Source of the DNA: Oscillospiraceae bacterium
GTDB lineage: Bacteria > Bacillota > Clostridia > Oscillospirales > Oscillospiraceae
Assembly: GCA_017398725.1 (NCBI GenBank)
Contig: JAFQFA010000002.1
Location: forward strand, 124,001-188,000
Direction of reading: 5' to 3'
Length of the DNA stretch: 64,000 nt
Position 1 is the first letter of the stretch, and every line of letters starts with the position of its first letter. Below, piece by piece: positions 18,250 through 26,216 of this stretch. Position numbers and translations under genes: made by a program. The notes under the pieces were generated by a model. The model saw nothing but the letters and a program-made list of their open reading frames with translations. It was not told the DNA's origin and searched no databases.

Positions 18250-19311
18250 TTATTCATATCGTTCCGATGGGAGTATGTCGGCAAGTTCGATCAGTCTGTG
18301 ATCATAGCCGCCGGCGTAGTCCGGACGAAGAATTGGGCTTCTCAAATTAGTACCGGATCCTGTACGAACCGGGATCGTCAGGCAGAACCGGACTTTTCCG
18401 GGTTCCGGTAATGTGAAAAGCAGCGAGCCCCGATGGGCAGCGGCTACAGCTTGGATCAGCGGGATTCCCAGACCCAATCCGGAATTGCCTTCGGTGACGG
18501 ATGGGGTTCTGCGGTAACGGAAGAAAAGCGTACCCATTTGCTCAGGAGAGAAGTCGGTGCATACATTTTCAACAGTGAGAATTACCTTGGCTTTGCTATG
18601 CTGCACACTGGCGGTTACGGTGCTTCCCTCCGGACTGTATCGGATGGCGTTTGAGATCAGGTTGTAAACGGCCCGTTCCAGTAATGTATCGTCTGCCAGA
18701 CCGTTGATGTTATCGTTACAGGGCTTGACTAGCAGCTGATGATTTTGACCGAGCAGGTCTTTGGTGTGCAAAAGAGCGTCATTTATAAGCGCCGTGATGT
18801 TTTGAACTTGCATGCCGCTGGTGCGGTTTGCGCAAACACCGGTATCAGACATATTACCAATGGTTCGCATCAGCTTGTGAAGATTTTGATTCAGCTGTGC
18901 CGAATAGAGCTTGTTCTTAGGCTTGGCGTTATCATCGAATGTCAGCATGGTATCGGTTAAAGCGATTACATTGCATAAGGGTTCGCGCAGATGTTGTGCA
19001 GCCAGTGCCAGTGCCTGCAATTCATTGTTTTCCGAACCGGTTAGGATATGGAATATATCAGATTGATCGCATTTGACGACCGCTGCAACGAAGCGGACAT
19101 CCCCAGCTTTTACAGAAAGGCTCATGGTGCCGCCGGTAAAATCACGGTACTCATCTTTCGCGGATTCTAAAATATCAAATACAGGAGTGTTTTCTTTGAT
19201 CTGCAGGTCAGCTGCTTGCCGGTTCACTGCTACGATCAAACCGTCTACTACTTGAAATACCGGATGGGTGAACATACTCAGCATCCCAACATGATTGATT
19301 GACGGCTCCAT
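18250..19311 (-). CDS. Histidine-kinase-like ATPase lacking the canonical phospho-acceptor
   Basis: A 353-residue soluble protein. Residues 1-90 look like a divergent PAS-type sensor. Residues 98-150 align with the dimerisation helices of histidine kinases, but the H-box reads AAQHLREPL: the normal His position is Gln106 and His107 is shifted by one. Residues 200-315 are a HATPase_c domain with N-box LLERAVYNLISNAIRYSP and a good G2 box GNSGLGLGIPLI; the G1 box lacks its glycines (DFSPEQMG). No response regulator is nearby. It may sense and bind ATP without autophosphorylation, or use His107. The start ATG at 19311 has AAAGGAG upstream, and two Spo0A-type boxes lie 58-74 bases upstream. Confidence 0.75.
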   Translation of the reverse strand: MEPSINHVGMLSMFTHPVFQVVDGLIVAVNRQAADLQIKENTPVFDILESAKDEYRDFTGGTMSLSVKAGDVRFVAAVVKCDQSDIFHILTGSENNELQALALAAQHLREPLCNVIALTDTMLTFDDNAKPKNKLYSAQLNQNLHKLMRTIGNMSDTGVCANRTSGMQVQNITALINDALLHTKDLLGQNHQLLVKPCNDNINGLADDTLLERAVYNLISNAIRYSPEGSTVTASVQHSKAKVILTVENVCTDFSPEQMGTLFFRYRRTPSVTEGNSGLGLGIPLIQAVAAAHRGSLLFTLPEPGKVRFCLTIPVRTGSGTNLRSPILRPDYAGGYDHRLIELADILPSERYE

Positions 19312-19368
19312 AACGACACTCCTTTCTGCTTATAGACAATAGCATGTGCAATTTTTTAAAAACCATTT

Positions 19369-19385
19369 TTCGACAATATTCGACA
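19369..19385 (-). promoter_or_regulatory. Tandem Spo0A boxes (0A boxes)
   Basis: On the minus strand the sequence TGTCGAATATTGTCGAA holds two perfect copies of the 0A box TGTCGAA (19379-19385 and 19369-19375) with a 3-base spacer, a 10-bp period. This is the same arrangement as the tandem site in the Bacillus subtilis abrB promoter. A candidate -35/-10 for the kinase-like gene (GGTTTT, 17 bases, TATTGT at 19336-19341) lies directly downstream. radC starts 62 bases away on the other side. Confidence 0.7.
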
Positions 19386-19447
19386 GTGTATTTTTATTTT
19401 AACGAACTTTTAATAAAATAGCAAGTAGAAATATATGGGGTGATCCT

Positions 19448-20149
19448 ATGGCGATTCATGATGGCCATCGAGACCGTATCAGACAGCGCTATCTCCGGGA
19501 CGGCTTGGATGGGTTTGAAGAACACGAAGCATTAGAAATGCTTCTTTATAATTGCATTCCAAGGAAAGACACCAACGACTTGGCGCATCGCCTGATCAAT
19601 GAATTTGGGAGTTTATCTTTGGTGATGTCTGCCACACCGGAGCAGTTGAAAAAGGTGCATGGTGTGGGGGATGTTGTTGCAAATTATTTGCCGTTTATCA
19701 ATGATTTTCAGCGTTTTCTCTTTACAAAGCGCAAAGAGGCAGATTGTAAGGCGCTGCTTTCACTGGAAGAGTGCGGAGAATATTTGCTGCCCCGTTTTCT
19801 CGGGCTGCGCAATGAAGCGGTGTATATGGTTTGTCTGGATTCTAAGTGTAAGATACTGGGCTGTAAATTTTTAGGAGAAGGTAGCGTGAATTCCGCATCC
19901 GTTCCAATACGCAGGATCGTTGAGCAGGCGCTTAATATGAATGCATCCACTGTTATTTTGGCGCATAATCATCCAAGCGGTGTTGCATTACCTTCCGGAG
20001 AGGATGTTCAAACGACCCGGGTGCTGGCAACGGCACTGCATGCGGTGGATATTTTACTGGCGGATCATTTTGTGTTCTCAGACACAGAGTTTATTTCCAT
20101 GCGGATTTCCAATTATTTTACAGATGAAGATATTTTGTCCGGGCTGTAG
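19448..20149 (+). CDS. radC: RadC family JAB-domain protein
   Basis: A 233-residue RadC protein. Residues 1-80 form a helix-hairpin-helix-like N terminus (the phrase EQLKKVHGVGDVVANYLP). Residues about 105-225 form the JAB/MPN metalloprotease-like domain with the metal motif AHNHPSG and downstream acidic Glu/Asp (SGEDVQTT). Its name comes from an old repair phenotype; its real role is unsettled, often tied to DNA uptake or recombination. The ATG at 19448 follows GGGGTG. It starts a plus-strand run with an unknown gene, a nuclease and uvrB. Confidence 0.93.
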   Translation: MAIHDGHRDRIRQRYLRDGLDGFEEHEALEMLLYNCIPRKDTNDLAHRLINEFGSLSLVMSATPEQLKKVHGVGDVVANYLPFINDFQRFLFTKRKEADCKALLSLEECGEYLLPRFLGLRNEAVYMVCLDSKCKILGCKFLGEGSVNSASVPIRRIVEQALNMNASTVILAHNHPSGVALPSGEDVQTTRVLATALHAVDILLADHFVFSDTEFISMRISNYFTDEDILSGL

Positions 20150-20157
20150 GAGGCAAT

Positions 20158-20562
20158 ATGACGGTAATTGTTTGTGTGGGAGATGGCGGAAGTCTGCTTT
20201 TTAACAACCGGCGTGTTAGCTCAGATCGGGTTGTGACGGAGCAGATTTTAGCGCAATATTCCCACAGAGAGATTCGCATGCGAGCATATTCTGCAAAACT
20301 CTTTGCGGATTCTGAGCACGTTCAGATCTGCGAAGATCTTTTGGCGGGCGATGATGAAGATGTTTGTTTTTTGGAGGAGGCCCTTTCCGCAGATTGGCTT
20401 GACCGGGTCAGTCGTGTGGTGGTATATCATTGGAACAGAGCGTACCCATCGGATGTAAAATTTCCTATAGAGCAACTGCGGAGCAGGGGAAGCATGGTAT
20501 CGTCAATGGAATTTCCGGGCTATTCCCATGACGTGATCACGAGGGAGGAATACTTGCTGTGA
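20158..20562 (+). CDS. Small conserved protein of unknown function
   Basis: A 134-residue soluble protein that I recognise only as a recurrent clostridial small protein. The N terminus (VIVCVGDGGSLLFNNRRVSSDR) and the middle phrase MRAYSAKLFADSE recall proteins sometimes labelled 'ribonuclease Z', but the metal-binding HxHxDH motif of true RNase Z is absent, so that label should not be used. It is acidic in its second half. The ATG at 20158 follows GGAGG, and the GTG of the nuclease overlaps its stop by four bases, so the two are translationally coupled. Context suggests a partner of the nuclease. Confidence 0.75.
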   Translation: MTVIVCVGDGGSLLFNNRRVSSDRVVTEQILAQYSHREIRMRAYSAKLFADSEHVQICEDLLAGDDEDVCFLEEALSADWLDRVSRVVVYHWNRAYPSDVKFPIEQLRSRGSMVSSMEFPGYSHDVITREEYLL

Positions 20563-21413
20563 AACGAAATCAATTGATTGCTACTGCGGCGATCCTACTG
20601 GCGATCCTTGTGTTTCTTTTTGTCTTCGATGGTACGCCTGCAGGTCCTGCACCGATGCCGCAGATTCTGGAATATTCCGGTGATTTATACACAGTTGTAA
20701 ATGCCAATGAGCCGAATTTTACACAGGAAGATCTTGAATCTGGCCCTTTTGAATATTACTCTGAGCTGGATGCTTTGGGGCGCTGCGGATACGCCATGGC
20801 GTGCTTGAGTAAAGAACTGATGCCTACGCAGGAGCGTTCTGCTATTGGGCATATTAAGCCTTCCGGGTGGCAAACCGTGAAGTACGAGTTTGTGGATGGA
20901 AAATATCTGTATAACCGCTGCCATTTGATTGGATTTCAGCTCGCCGGTGAAAATGATAACGAGAAGAATTTAATAACCGGCACACGCACATTCAATGTTT
21001 CCGGTATGCTACCTTTTGAAAATATGGTAGCAGACTATATAAAGGAAACGGGAAATCGGGTGCTTTACAGAGTGACACCTGTATACGATGGAAATGATCT
21101 TGTTGCCAAAGGTGTTACCATGGAAGCCAAATCTGTGGAAGATAACGGCGAGGGCATTTGTTTCCATGTATATGTGTTTAATGCTGAACCCGGCGTTGAG
21201 ATCAATTATGCCATCGGTGATAGTCATGCCCGAAAAGTAACGGGGGCGGATGATCAAGCAGACTTTGTACTGAACACAAGCTCCAAACGGATCCACAAGC
21301 CGGATTGTAAGGACGCCCAGACTATGAAAGCGGAAAACAGGGAAGAGGTTACCATTTCCCGAAAATTATTGATTGAACAGGGTTATCGGCCTTGCGGAAG
21401 CTGTAACCCCTAA
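20559..21413 (+). CDS. Membrane-anchored DNA/RNA non-specific endonuclease
   Basis: A 284-residue protein. One transmembrane segment (about residues 7-24) places the rest outside. Residues about 85-220 are a NUC (beta-beta-alpha metal) nuclease with YNRCHLIGFQLAGEN, which holds the catalytic His, and NLITGTRTFN with the metal-binding Asn, as in the Gram-positive EndA-like group. The C-terminal 45 residues hold a Cys cluster (KRIHKPDCKDA ... GYRPCGSCNP) like the small metal-binding module seen at the end of several clostridial surface proteins. It may degrade external DNA or help DNA uptake. The start is GTG at 20559 with GGGAGG upstream, overlapping the previous stop. Confidence 0.88.
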   Translation: MKRNQLIATAAILLAILVFLFVFDGTPAGPAPMPQILEYSGDLYTVVNANEPNFTQEDLESGPFEYYSELDALGRCGYAMACLSKELMPTQERSAIGHIKPSGWQTVKYEFVDGKYLYNRCHLIGFQLAGENDNEKNLITGTRTFNVSGMLPFENMVADYIKETGNRVLYRVTPVYDGNDLVAKGVTMEAKSVEDNGEGICFHVYVFNAEPGVEINYAIGDSHARKVTGADDQADFVLNTSSKRIHKPDCKDAQTMKAENREEVTISRKLLIEQGYRPCGSCNP

Positions 21414-21425
21414 AGGAGAGTTATC

Positions 21426-23390
21426 ATGGATCGGTTCCAACTTGTATCGGAATATAAACCTTCCGGAGATCAACCGGCAGCCATTGAAGCACTTTGCAAT
21501 GGCGTTAACATTGGTCTGCGGGAACAGTCGCTGATGGGCGTCACCGGTTCCGGTAAAACCTTTACCATGGCTTCCGTGATCGAGCGGATCAACCGACCTA
21601 CATTGGTGCTGGCGCATAACAAAACGTTGGCCGCGCAGCTGTGCTCTGAGTTCCGTGAGTTTTTTCCTAATAATGCGGTGGAATACTTCATTTCCTACTA
21701 TGACTATTACCAACCGGAAGCCTATATTGCCCATACGGACACCTACATTGAAAAGGATTCTGCTGTCAATGAGGAGATCGACCGGTTACGCCATAGTGCT
21801 ACTTCCGCGCTGTTTGAGCGGCGGGATGTGATCGTGGTGTCTTCTGTCAGCTGTCTTTACGGTCTAGGCGACCCGATTGATTACCGCAGCATGGTGATAT
21901 CACTGCGTGTTGGGCAGGAACGGTCCTTTGAGGAGATCCTGCACAAGTTGGCGGAGATTCGATATGAACGAAATGATATTGATTTTTCCCGGAATAAATT
22001 CCGTGTTCGGGGCGACACTTTGGAGGTGTACCCTGCATATTGGAATGGCCGCGCGATCCGCGTAGAGTTCTTTGGAGATGAGGTAGAGCGGATTTCTGAG
22101 ATCAACGCAGTTACCGGTATGGTGGAGCGGTTTGTAGACCATGTGGCGATCTATCCTGCCAGCCACTATGTGGCATCCCGGGAAAAATTGGAGAGGGCAA
22201 TGGCAGAAATCCGCAGAGAGTGTGATCAGCAGGTGGAGTTGTTCCGGGCACAGGATAAGCTGCTGGAGGCGCAGCGAATTGCCCAGCGTACCAACTATGA
22301 TCTGGAAATGCTGACCGAAATTGGTTTTTGCACCGGTATTGAAAATTATTCCCGGGTGATTCAGGGCCGCGCACCCGGCACGCCGCCTACTACATTGTTG
22401 GATTATTTTCCGGATGATTTTCTCCTTTTTGTGGATGAAAGTCATGTAACGCTACCCCAATGCAGAGCAATGTACGCAGGAGACCGCAGCCGTAAGGATG
22501 CGCTGGTCAATTATGGCTTCCGTTTACCTTCGGCATATGATAATCGGCCGTTGAATTTTACGGAATTTGATTCTAAGCTGAATCAGGTTGTCTATGTTTC
22601 TGCAACACCCGGTGAATATGAAAAAACCCGTTCCGGACAGACGGTGGAGCAGGTGATTCGTCCCACCGGATTGTTGGATCCGGTGGTAGAGGTACGACCG
22701 ATTGAAGGTCAGATTGACGATCTAATCGGTGAAATTAACCGGCGTACGGCCAGTGACGAACGGGTGCTTGTTACCACGCTTACCAAAAAAATGGCGGAAG
22801 ATCTCACTGCTTATCTCTTAAAAGCAGGGATTCGCGTCCGGTATATGCACTCGGATATTGGCGCTATGGAGCGCATGGAGATCATCCGGGATCTGCGTAT
22901 GGCGAAGTTCGATGTGCTCGTTGGAATTAACCTGCTCCGGGAGGGACTTGATTTGCCCGAGGTTAGCCTCGTTGCGATTCTGGATGCAGATAAGGAAGGC
23001 TTCCTCCGGTCTGAAACCAGCTTGATCCAAACCATCGGCCGTGCAGCCCGGAATGCTGAGGGACGGGTGATTATGTATGCCGACTCTGTTACCGCTTCTA
23101 TGCGTGCAGCGATTGATGAAACAGCCCGCCGCCGTCGCATACAGGACGAGTATAATAAAGCGAACGGAATCGTGCCAAAGACGGTAAAGAAATCGGTTCG
23201 TGATTTGATTGAAATCTCCTCCCCATCCGCAGAGCGGAAAGGAAGGAGCGGCGTGAAGATGACAAAGGCGGAAAAAGAAAAAGAAATCGCCCGTCTGGAA
23301 AAACAGATGAAAGAAGCAGCGAGAATGATGGAATACGAATATGCTGCTGTTTTGCGTGATCAAATTATCGAACTTCGGGGAAAAGAATAA
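21426..23390 (+). CDS. uvrB: Excinuclease ABC subunit B
   Basis: A 654-residue helicase-like subunit that verifies damage and brings UvrC. It shows Walker [13 protein letters not shown], the damage-probing beta-hairpin [11 protein letters not shown], the DEAD-type VDESH, the later helicase motifs ([35 protein letters not shown]) and a C-terminal UVR motif around [19 protein letters not shown] that binds UvrC. It is complete. GGAG lies 8 bases before the ATG and the nuclease gene is 12 bases upstream. A strong terminator closes the unit. Confidence 0.98.
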   Translation: MDRFQLVSEYKPSGDQPAAIEALCNGVNIGLREQSLMGVTGSGKTFTMASVIERINRPTLVLAHNKTLAAQLCSEFREFFPNNAVEYFISYYDYYQPEAYIAHTDTYIEKDSAVNEEIDRLRHSATSALFERRDVIVVSSVSCLYGLGDPIDYRSMVISLRVGQERSFEEILHKLAEIRYERNDIDFSRNKFRVRGDTLEVYPAYWNGRAIRVEFFGDEVERISEINAVTGMVERFVDHVAIYPASHYVASREKLERAMAEIRRECDQQVELFRAQDKLLEAQRIAQRTNYDLEMLTEIGFCTGIENYSRVIQGRAPGTPPTTLLDYFPDDFLLFVDESHVTLPQCRAMYAGDRSRKDALVNYGFRLPSAYDNRPLNFTEFDSKLNQVVYVSATPGEYEKTRSGQTVEQVIRPTGLLDPVVEVRPIEGQIDDLIGEINRRTASDERVLVTTLTKKMAEDLTAYLLKAGIRVRYMHSDIGAMERMEIIRDLRMAKFDVLVGINLLREGLDLPEVSLVAILDADKEGFLRSETSLIQTIGRAARNAEGRVIMYADSVTASMRAAIDETARRRRIQDEYNKANGIVPKTVKKSVRDLIEISSPSAERKGRSGVKMTKAEKEKEIARLEKQMKEAARMMEYEYAAVLRDQIIELRGKE

Positions 23391-23395
23391 ATAAT

Positions 23396-23432
23396 CACCC
23401 ACCGGTAACAAATAACCGGTGGGTGTATTTTT
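23396..23432. terminator. Bidirectional terminator after uvrB
   Basis: An 11-bp stem CACCCACCGGT / ACCGGTGGGTG with an 8-base loop followed by TATTTTTG. It serves uvrB and the convergent deacetylase-like gene. Confidence 0.9.
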
Positions 23433-23434
23433 GC

Positions 23435-24856
23435 TTATCTTGCTTCCAGAAGCACTGTGGTAGGATCGAATATGTCTGTAAACCAGCTTTTATTCTTTGT
23501 AAGATTGTTGGCGGTTACATAGATCCGGCCTTGGCGTATATACTGATCATTCACACTGGCCCAAGGCTTGCCGTCTTTACAATATCCAAGGAAGTAGCGG
23601 AATCCATCCTCCTCTAACAGACGGTAGGCATCAGAATTATATGCCGTGTCTTTGTTGGCAATGTCACTGGATTTGGCAAAAACAAAGGTGTCGATCTGAC
23701 CTAAAATGGGAACAACTTCAGCAGTCCAGCCGGACATATCCGCTTGGATCTGTTTGAACGTCATTTTGCCATACTCTTTGTTTTCATATGTGTAGCATGC
23801 CAGTTCATAGCCGGTTTCCCGGAGGGTTCTTGCAATCAGCTTTGCCTGCTCGATTTGCTCACTGTAAGTTTGTGCATCCAGCTTTTGCTCTGCCTCTGCA
23901 TGAGTCCGGTAGCCAAACAAACCGTTATAGCCGGTTAGTGCAATCACTGCGCGTGCGCCGCAGTATGAGAAATCCGGATGGGTAGCGATGAAAGATTCCA
24001 AAATTGGGATCATGTCATATGCGCCAACATCCGTGCTGCCGTCACTGTTAACAATCTCGCAGGCGATGTTGCCATTTTCATCAATGACCAGCTTGCTGGC
24101 AAAACCTGCCCCGCCTTCGTCTGCGACCATATCATCGTCGCTGTCAACCATGTAAAGGTTGTAGTTAACATTCGTCTGGGTAAGAAGAATCGGCTTTTTA
24201 TCCATGGGCAGATATAGCTGCTTTTCCACGAAATAGGCCACACCGGATTCATTTGTTTTGTACTCATAAAGATCGTCGTGGCTGACAAGGATGTATCCGT
24301 TTTGGTAAAGTTGCTCCAGAATCAGCTTAAATTCTTCTGTGGTAATAAAATTCTTCTTATAGCTGCTGGCGTTCTTGCTGTCATTGAAAGCCCGCTGAGC
24401 ATCGGCGATCAGCAGTTCAAATGAGAGATTCGGAATAGAGTTAAAGTCCGTCCATTCAACCAGCGTGGCATTGCCTTGCTTATAAGCCTCGATCATAGTG
24501 TTGATCTGAGGGAATTTGGAGCGATCACCGGAGAAACTTTCCAGCAATGTGATAGCGCCGGTGTAATTGTATTGCTTTGCCAGTTCTTCTGATTTTGCCA
24601 GCAGATCGGCGGCTTCTTTTTCAATGCGCTCTTTTTCCTGTTGCGCGGCTACCGTAGCTTCGTGCTTAAGCTGCTTGTAAAGCGTCCTGTACTGAAAGCC
24701 GCGAATAATAGAGCCGAAGACAAAAATGAGGATCAACAGTATGGCAACGGCACCGATCAGTAGCGGCAGGTAGCTTTGAGAAAAACGCTCAAAAGGAGTA
24801 AGTTTTCTTCTGCGCCGATTGGTGGATGCGGGGTCCTTTGGTTGGATTTGTTCCAT
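23435..24856 (-). CDS. Degenerate polysaccharide-deacetylase-like membrane protein
   Basis: A 473-residue protein with a basic cytoplasmic N terminus, one transmembrane helix (about 30-52), a charged coiled stretch (60-110) and an extracellular NodB-like region (about 140-460). The fold is recognised by FELLIADAQRAFND, DGSTDVGAYDMIPILESFI and ALTGYNGLFGYRT, phrases of a clostridial deacetylase-like family. Active relatives keep Asp-Asp after the first strand and a His-rich SH-x3-H metal site; here they read TQTNVNYN (226-233) and CYTYENKEYG (354-363), so the metal ligands are gone. A non-catalytic envelope or carbohydrate-binding role is likely. The ATG at 24856 has AAGGTGG upstream. Confidence 0.65.
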   Translation of the reverse strand: MEQIQPKDPASTNRRRRKLTPFERFSQSYLPLLIGAVAILLILIFVFGSIIRGFQYRTLYKQLKHEATVAAQQEKERIEKEAADLLAKSEELAKQYNYTGAITLLESFSGDRSKFPQINTMIEAYKQGNATLVEWTDFNSIPNLSFELLIADAQRAFNDSKNASSYKKNFITTEEFKLILEQLYQNGYILVSHDDLYEYKTNESGVAYFVEKQLYLPMDKKPILLTQTNVNYNLYMVDSDDDMVADEGGAGFASKLVIDENGNIACEIVNSDGSTDVGAYDMIPILESFIATHPDFSYCGARAVIALTGYNGLFGYRTHAEAEQKLDAQTYSEQIEQAKLIARTLRETGYELACYTYENKEYGKMTFKQIQADMSGWTAEVVPILGQIDTFVFAKSSDIANKDTAYNSDAYRLLEEDGFRYFLGYCKDGKPWASVNDQYIRQGRIYVTANNLTKNKSWFTDIFDPTTVLLEAR

Positions 24857-25009
24857 ACATGTACCACCTTTCTCTCTGTTTTTAATAATTATAATCGAAA
24901 AATTTCTAAAAAGCAAGAACACAGTGCGAAATACGAAACCCGAAAGGGGAATAGGGTTGAAATTCGCCAAGAAATGCGATATGATATTAAAATAAGAGGA
25001 GGGGTCATT

Positions 25010-25486
25010 TTGGAGAAAATAACCAGCTTCACCATTGATCATATAAAGCTGTTACCGGGGCTCTATGTATCCCGCAAGGATGGAGTAGGGAATGAGACAG
25101 TTACAACCTTTGACCTGCGGATATGCCGTCCCAACGCAGAACCGGTGATGAATACCGCCGAGATCCACACTATAGAACACTTAGCAGCAACCTATCTTCG
25201 CAACGAGCCTCACTGGAAAGAACGGGTTCTGTATTTTGGCCCTATGGGCTGCCGTACCGGGTTTTACTTGCTGCTAAAAGGAGATCTCACATCCGGTGAG
25301 ATCCTGCAGCTTGTGAAGGATTGCTTTACTTTTGTCCGTGATTATCGGGATGAAGTCCCCGGTGCCTGCGCAAAGGATTGCGGCAATTATTTGGATATGA
25401 ATCTGCCAATGGCAAATTATTGGGCAGGTCGCTATCTAGCCGTGCTTGAAAATATTACACAAGAACAGCTTGTGTACCCCCAATGA
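25010..25486 (+). CDS. luxS: S-ribosylhomocysteine lyase (AI-2 synthase)
   Basis: A 158-residue metalloenzyme that splits S-ribosylhomocysteine into homocysteine and DPD, the precursor of the AI-2 signal. The iron site is visible: HTIEHLAAT (HxxEH) and a Cys in ACAKDCGNY, with GPMGCRTGFYL also conserved. Start: TTG at 25010 with AGGAGGGG upstream; the frame is open further 5' but has no better ribosome site. mtnN follows after 11 bases, so the two enzymes that take S-adenosylhomocysteine to homocysteine are adjacent, forming the detoxification branch of the activated methyl cycle. Confidence 0.96.
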   Translation: MEKITSFTIDHIKLLPGLYVSRKDGVGNETVTTFDLRICRPNAEPVMNTAEIHTIEHLAATYLRNEPHWKERVLYFGPMGCRTGFYLLLKGDLTSGEILQLVKDCFTFVRDYRDEVPGACAKDCGNYLDMNLPMANYWAGRYLAVLENITQEQLVYPQ

Positions 25487-25497
25487 GGAGGAAAAGA

Positions 25498-26202
25498 ATG
25501 GTTAAACTTGGAATTATCGGCGCCATGGCCATTGAGGTGGAATCTCTGAAGGCCCAAATGAAAGATTTGCAGACCGCAACACAGACCGGTATGGAGTTTT
25601 ACGAAGGCACACTAGACGGCCTTTCTTGCGTCGTAGTTGAATGCGGTGTCGGAAAAGTCAATGCGGCGTTGTGTGTTCAAATTCTTTGTGACCGCTATCA
25701 GGTCACCCATATCGTAAATACCGGCGTTGCGGGATCTTTGAGTAATGCCTTGGACATTGGAGATCTGGTGATCAGTAAGGATGTCATGTATCACGACTTC
25801 GACTGCTCTCCCATGGGTTACGCCATTGGTCAGGTGCCCAGACTATCCGTGCTGCGGTTTCCTGCAGATGAAACATTACAAAAGCTTGCCCTTGAGGCTG
25901 TGCAAGAGGTTTACCCCGGTCATTGCAGTACCGGTACGGTTGCCAGCGGTGACCAGTTTGTAAGCAACCCACAGGTGAAGGAACGGATCATTTCCAATAC
26001 CGGTGCTCTGTGTACGGAAATGGAGGGCGCAGCCATTGCCCATGCGGCGTGGCGTAACGGCGTTCCCTTTGTGGTGATTCGGGCAATTTCCGATAAGGCT
26101 GACGATTCTGCACAGATGGATTATCCCAGCTTTGAGGTGATGGCCGCAGATCGCTGCGCTGCCGTAACCCGCGCCATGGGTAGACGCCTGTGTGAAATGT
26201 AA
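25498..26202 (+). CDS. mtnN: 5'-methylthioadenosine/S-adenosylhomocysteine nucleosidase
   Basis: A 234-residue nucleosidase that removes adenine from MTA and SAH, giving the S-ribosylhomocysteine used by LuxS. Seen are GAMAIEVESL at the N terminus, the substrate loop VNTGVAGSL, ASGDQFV and TEMEGAAIAH with the catalytic Glu, and RAISDKADD with the catalytic Asp. The ATG at 25498 with GAGGAGG upstream was chosen over an ATG 15 bases earlier. The MFS gene follows within 15 bases of its end. Confidence 0.97.
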   Translation: MVKLGIIGAMAIEVESLKAQMKDLQTATQTGMEFYEGTLDGLSCVVVECGVGKVNAALCVQILCDRYQVTHIVNTGVAGSLSNALDIGDLVISKDVMYHDFDCSPMGYAIGQVPRLSVLRFPADETLQKLALEAVQEVYPGHCSTGTVASGDQFVSNPQVKERIISNTGALCTEMEGAAIAHAAWRNGVPFVVIRAISDKADDSAQMDYPSFEVMAADRCAAVTRAMGRRLCEM

Positions 26203-26216
26203 TGGGAGGTATATTT

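Noticed and set aside
20862-20960. Loss of the DRGH motif in the nuclease
   Set aside because: The NRCHL form appears usual for this Gram-positive EndA-like group, and the His and Asn are kept; it is not a sign of inactivity.
24776-25009. A longer luxS product beginning at 24776
   Set aside because: The upstream part overlaps the facing gene, is basic and not LuxS-like, and the AGGAGGGG site lies before the TTG at 25010.
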